This document shows positions 58,721 to 64,000 of a stretch of DNA of 64,000 nt, in pieces (the first letter of the stretch is position 1; each line of letters starts with the position of its first letter). Both the position numbers and the translations under genes were made by a program. Where the stretch lies: NCBI RefSeq assembly GCF_033568475.1, contig NC_133122.1, positions 149,992,861 through 150,056,860 on the forward strand, in the 5' to 3' direction. The notes below the pieces were generated by a model. That model was not told the origin of the DNA, searched no databases, and saw only the letters and a list, made by a program, of their open reading frames with translations. The stretch is from Henckelia pumila. Taxonomy: Eukaryota; Streptophyta; Magnoliopsida; Lamiales; Gesneriaceae.

Positions 58721-58938
58721 AAACTCAAATACAAAGTTTTTTGAAACTAATTAACGGATTACAATGATGAAAGAGCCTAAGAGCTAAAATGAAAATCCTC
58801 ATTTGAACTTGGTAGCTCCGTCATCGTTGCACCCCGTCGTTACCTAATATACGGCCTCCCAAATTTACAATCTTGGATCCGCCCCTGACAGTAGCTACCG
58901 GCGCCTGTTCTTGTTGGATAAGCCGGCCTTCATGTGCT
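58721..58938 (-). pseudogene. inverted MED26 3' tail, copy 2
   Basis: Same junctions as the tail at 55978-56195, and the same NKNRRR end. Sequence differences between the two tails are few, so they were copied as part of the 2.7-kb block. Confidence 0.85.
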
Positions 58939-60010
58939 CTAATTTTAATGACGTTTTCTCCATTTTCTATTTTAATTTTGTATCCTAAAACTTTTTAAAA
59001 ACTAGTGAGTTCCGCGTAAATTCTTGTGGACACCCTTTGCTCTAATTGTCACAGGTGCGTGAATTTAGCACGGCCCAAATAAAATCGAGTCGCCAAGTAT
59101 CTATCCGATGCAACAGTCTCGGTGCCTGCCTAATCGTTCCAAATTATTCAACGCCACTTTTATGCATCAAATCTAATTAATGATTTAATTATTAAAACAA
59201 TCTTTTTATGCCTTTATGGTATTATTATTTATTCAATCAAACCCAAAAAGACAAAAGTCAAATTTAAATCTATAAATTAAAAAAAAAAGCAAGCATTAGA
59301 TTACAAAAACGATTACAACGTAATTTTTAAAATTACAAAATTATCTGACATGTACTAATAAAAATAGGATCATGTAGCAGACACAAATTAGATCACACAT
59401 TAGGTTATTAAATGCATATGAAATTACAAAAATACATTTTTGAAAGAGTTTTTTTTAAAAAAAAATAAAATGTAGGGATGAATTTATGATTTCAAATATA
59501 ATTTGTAACCGAATTTGTAATTTTCATTGTATATTTCACGAAAAGATTTTTTCATCAAGATAATTTTATGATATGGATAAATTGTAAATAATAATATTTA
59601 TGAATTTTGTAAGCAGCATCACAAATATTTGTCGCAGCATACGTACGCAAAGAACTGAAACCGCCCCGTTATATTTGTGCACATCACCTGCCAATTTCTT
59701 CATATTTTTCAAACTTTTAAGCCCACAGAAAATATTCCTTCTTCTATCCAAGCGATACATTCGCTCTCCATATAAGGTTCTCTCTCATTCGGGAAATAGA
59801 CTTTCTTTAGACTGTGTTCTTTTCTTTTTCTTGGGATTTGTCGGAGTTTTTTAATCTTGAAGTGAAGAATTTAAATTTACATGCAGAACCCAACTTCTTG
59901 AAAGAGATTGAATTCGGACGCCTTATCTTTGATCAAGAAATCCATTTTCTTTATCTGGGTAGTCGAAGAAACGCTAGCTTGGAACTGAATCTAATCGTCG
60001 AATTCTGACC
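58939..60010 (+). repeat. MED26 upstream region, copy F (promoter and leader of MED26 copy 2)
   Basis: Matches copy B almost base for base from about 59340 onward (offset 26715). CArG/TATA at 59768-59777. The part further upstream is closer to copy D, so the present promoter may be a mosaic. Confidence 0.85.
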
Positions 60011-62960
60011 ATGGGCGATGCATCAGTGAGTCTCGATACATGGAGGGATTTTTTCAGAAGTTCAAATTCTGATATCTTTAATGTGATCGAGCATGCAATA
60101 ATGGTTGCCGCCTGCGATTACCCTTACGACTTCAAATTGAAGAGGGATCGAATCGCTGAGATGTTATTCGTGAGTCAAATGACCAAGTGTTCTGGCTGTG
60201 ATAGGACTGAACCTTCTGTTATAAATTGTGGTGGTGTGGAGAACAATAATAAAAGTAGGACTGGTACGGAGGAAAGCAAGGCGAACAATAATGGATGTGG
60301 TGATGAATTTGATGAAAGTCGAAGAAGGGCGGTGAAGGCGAGTTGGAATTGTGACAACAATTGGAGTTTCGGAGATGCTGAAGCATTGACTGATGAAATT
60401 GATGAAGAATTTAAGGTTTTTGATGAGGTTTTGAGGATCAAAGAAATTTTGGGTAATAAGGATGAAGAGGTTGGTTTGTTTCTGTGTTCATTATGGTTCA
60501 ATCTATGTTGTATTAAATATTGCTAAAAACTTGGTATTTTTATCTACCAGATTGAGGTCTACTTTTGTTGATGTTTTCTCGGTTGAACTGACGAATGGGA
60601 TTCTTTTACTTGTTTTTGTTTTTTTTTATTTGGTTTATGTAGATGTTCTTTGTATAATTGTTGCTTACTACTTTAGCTATTGCCTGTGTTTGTTTTAGTT
60701 ATGGTTTTGATTGTTGCCTTGTTTTTCTTGACCAGCCGGTGGAGTTATTGTTTGATTCATTGAGGCGGCTTCAACTTATGCATATCTCCTTAGAGACACT
60801 AAAGGTTCGACCGGAATCCTTGTTTAGGATTATATTCTTCTGCGACATTTTGTTCTTAATCTTGTTTCAAATGATCTCATCTCAGGTTACTCACATTGGA
60901 AAGTCTGTTAAGGTTCTGCAAAAGCATGCTTCCAAGGATATTCAGAATCTTGTTGCGGCATTAATGGAGTATGAACTGTCTTCTATCGCCTAATTATGAT
61001 ACTATCGGTTTTGTTTCTCCTTGGAGTATAGTTTGTTTTGGAGTACTAAAGAGAAAGAACCTAATCATACTGATACGTGTCAAAATACATTGCATTACTA
61101 TATATCTCTTACCTTGTATGTTAGATGGCGGCAGAGCCAAAAGACTGAAAGAGAAGTGGAGAGGAGTGAAACTAGAAGTTGAAATATTTTGAGAAAGTGA
61201 AACTATACTTCGTTGTATATAGAATGCGAGAGGAGCTGTCCTCTGCCAACTCAACTTTGGTTCCCCCACTTTTGTTTGTTCCTTTTATGCCATACCACAA
61301 TACCCCATTTTGAGTCTATAGTTATTACTGATATTTCGAATAGTGGCTACGTTGGTGAACTAACAATCTAGAATGTTTTTCTGGCGCATTTAAAGCTGTT
61401 AATGAACGTTTGTTCCTTTTCTGTTTGAAAATTCAGGGAATGGAGAATTATGATTGATGCATGGATGAAAGCTACAACAGCCATTACAAGAAGTTAGTCA
61501 TAAAGATTTTCTGATTGTGAACTAAAATTTGTGTTTCTTAATTGTGAATAATGGATTATTTTCTTAGGTGGAGAAGCCGAAACGGAATCAGTTAAAATGA
61601 CCGCTGAAGAAGAAGAAGAGGGAGGGCTTCCGTCTCCTCCGCTAGATGAAGGAGCTTTCTTTACTACTACTGCTTCAATGGAGCTGTCAAAGGTGTCATA
61701 TCTCCTCATTTTGCTGTTAAAGTTCTGCAATTTGTGACTTTTCTGATTTCATGACATGGTTAACTTATTTGTTTTTTTCTATCTTTTCATGATTGGTGAA
61801 GTTCTTTGATGGCATGGATGATGATGGAAGTGAGTTTCTTTCTCCCTTTTAACGCTTCATATGTTATGTTATATTTTGGCTATTCGGTTCTTTTAATAAG
61901 AATTGCCCTTTTGAAAACGAATAAAGATTCATGCTCTTGGTTACGGTTTCAGACCTTGGAAACAGTGGGGCCTTCAACAAGAACCAAGAAAATAGCAGAG
62001 AGCTGTCCCTTGAGAAGACGGACATTCCGAAGTTGAAGCTCAAGGATCCCGGTAATTCAAGCATTCCTCCGACTAGCAGGAAGGTTGAAAAGAAAGAAAA
62101 TCAGGAAGCTACATTGAAGAAACAAATGCTTGAACCAAATAGGCCTCAAAATGGTGAATGTCCACTAGCCAAACCAAAACCACACTGTACTGAATCTCGA
62201 CTAGATGGGCGAAAGCCTCCGAGCAATCAATCTAGGCCCATGAAACCAAAACCAGCGCTGCAGCCGAGGGTTGAGAGTAACATCAAGATTCAGCAGAAAT
62301 CAGACACAGGCACAATTCAGAAAAAACCAATGCCTCCCAAACAGGTGAGTTGTGCAAGTACAAGAGATATCAATGTGAACCTGTACGTTGGCTCAATTAC
62401 TATCTCATGTCTCCAAGTTTTCTTGTATCTGCAGAAGTTGGATTTTAACAACGAGGCTTTGGTTCAGATGAAATTAGAGGTGGCAAAAAGAAAGCTACAA
62501 GAGTGTTATCAAGCAGTCGAAAATGGTTAGTTTGCCTACTTCCTATTGTTTAGCACTTGTTGTATATATTATTACATCGTGTCACGCCTCGGAGCATAAG
62601 CCATACAGGAACAAGGCCGTAAACAAGACTCTATGCAGTGAATCCTGATAACGAATGCTTTGCATTTTTCGTTGTCTTGGAAAATTATTGACCCAACTTA
62701 CAATATAGGTCTATTACACTTTAAGACCTTCTTTCACAAAGCAGGATAAGGTTCTATATATAAGTGAGAAACTTGTATATATGTCATATGATATATCATT
62801 AAACTCTTTCATCTAATATTAATCATCACACATCTCAACAGCCAAGAAGCGGAGAACAATACAAGTAGTGGAGCTTCACGATCTTCCCAAAAAGAGTTTT
62901 GCGCCGAGGAATAATCAGCACATGAAGGCCGGCTTATCCAACAAGAACATGTGCCGGTAG
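60011..62960 (+). CDS. MED26: Mediator subunit 26-like protein, copy 2
   Basis: Nine exons: 60011-60469, 60736-60804, 60886-60968, 61437-61492, 61568-61692, 61802-61829, 61953-62344, 62435-62525, 62842-62960. Same 473-residue product as copy 1, and every splice border is kept. The one coding difference I find is Arg to Met three residues from the end (AGG to ATG; NKNMCR). A handful of single-base differences and one 1-bp net length change lie in introns. Domain layout is as in copy 1: conserved N-terminal region, Med26/TFIIS N-domain, Lys/Pro-rich linker, basic C-terminus. With 99%-plus identity the duplication is recent, or the copies are kept alike by gene conversion. No defect is seen, and both genes keep their own leader, uORF and core promoter. 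Confidence 0.9.
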
Positions 62961-62965
62961 CTACT

Positions 62966-63730
62966 GTCAGGGGCGGATCCAAGATTGTAAATTTGGGGGG
63001 CCATATATTAGGTAACGACGGGTGCAACGATGACGGAGCTACCAATTTCAAATGAGGATTTTCATTTTAGCTCTTAGGATTTTCATTTTCGCTCTTTCAT
63101 AATTGTAATCCGTTAATTAGTTACAAAAAACATTGTATTTGAGTTTGATAAATATAAAGAGGAAAAAATTTGAGAACTAAAAACACGAACCTTGTGCAAA
63201 TGTAAAAAGAAATGATGATCTCATAATCGATAAATATATATTGGAGTATGAATAAATACAGAAATAAGACACACATGTGTATAATTGTTTTTTGTATAGC
63301 AATAAAGTTTTTTTAAATTTCAAGGACCAAGGAGATCCACCACAACTAGCGAAATCAAATTTTAAATAAATAAAATTGTTTTTTTTTTTGTAAATTTACA
63401 CTTTATTTTAAAATTTAATTTAAAATCCAAAAAATATTGTTATTTTTACTAATTTTTTAGATCTTTTTCAATACAAAAATAATGATTAAATATAAAATTT
63501 TAGAAATCTAGGTTTCGATTTATGGGGAATGTTACGCTTAAATTAAGTACAATAAGCATATTAAATTAATTAAGTACAAATGTACAATAGGCCTATTAAA
63601 CCATTTAAAATTAATAATAAAATTAAAAATGAAGGATTTAAGCATTTTAAAATATAATAAATAAAATTGAAAATGAAGTACAATAGAACTACTAAACCAT
63701 TTAAAAATAATAAATAAAAGTTTATTTAAA

Positions 63731-63763
<33 letters not shown>

Positions 63764-64000
63764 AATAAATAAATAAAATATGTAAAATAAAGGAGCATCT
63801 CATAATCGATAAATATATATTGAAGTGTGAATAAATACATAAATAACACACACATATGTGTATATATGTTTTTTGTATAGCAATAAAGTTTTTTTAAATT
63901 TCAAGGACTAAAGAGTCCATCACTACTAGCGAAATCATATTTTAAATTAATAAAATTCTATTTTTTTAGTAAATTTACACTTTATTTTAAAATTTAATTT
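62966..64000 (+). repeat. downstream AT-rich repeat, duplicate of 36252-37290
   Basis: Begins with the same CAGGGGCGGATCC terminus and follows copy 1's downstream order (TTTTTTGTATAGCAATAA at about 63285 and 63868) to the window edge. The duplication with the copy-1 region therefore extends past the right end of the window. Confidence 0.85.

Overview
This is a piece of a plant nuclear genome: AT-rich, with GT-AG introns, CACTA (En/Spm) DNA transposons, Ty1/copia and Ty3/gypsy LTR elements and a host Mediator gene. The protein families point to a eudicot. The ORF downstream of pol in the first retroelement resembles proteins I associate with asterids (Lamiales), but that placement is only an inference. 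About 90% of the window is mobile or duplicated DNA. The only host gene that reads as intact is a Med26-domain Mediator subunit, present twice.

Layout. 1-14800: the 3' part of a decayed SIRE-like copia element (broken pol, an antisense ORF, a long ORF after pol, 3' LTR). A 6.2-kb CACTA element (6944-13150, 3-bp target duplication TCT) interrupts the post-pol ORF. That CACTA has no transposase; it carries intron-containing fragments of host genes for PARP3 and the peroxisomal NAD carrier PXN. 15350-28583: a second, 13.2-kb CACTA element (target duplication TAA) with a TNP2-type transposase and a second multi-exon gene that joins an En/Spm (Ptta) transposase module to a ULP1-like C48 protease, both now pseudogenes. 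It also carries exons of CSN7, TWD40-2 and an RLCK-VII-like kinase.

28902-36246: two tandem copies of a gene-upstream region separated by a copia fragment, then MED26 copy 1 (9 exons, 473 codons). 36252-43528: a possible hAT terminus, AT-rich tandem repeats, a 2.4-2.9 kb duplication and gypsy LTR pieces. 43534-53872: a solo copia LTR (target duplication CTATT), a copia LTR fragment cut by a gypsy element (5' LTR, tRNA-Met primer site, no recognisable gag-pol, truncated 3' LTR), and a second solo copia LTR (target duplication CAGTG) nested in the gypsy. 54022-64000: two Harbinger-like elements in opposite orientation, four more copies of the MED26 upstream region, two inverted MED26 3' tails, then MED26 copy 2 and its AT-rich downstream repeats.

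The most notable points are: two CACTA elements with matching termini that hold five recognisable host-gene fragments; six copies of the MED26 upstream region with a dateable C-terminal mutation series; and arrays of an imperfect palindrome (TTCGGACNNTCCGAA) just upstream of the TATA box in LTRs of both gypsy and copia type. All exon coordinates are read by eye from splice signals and reading-frame continuity.
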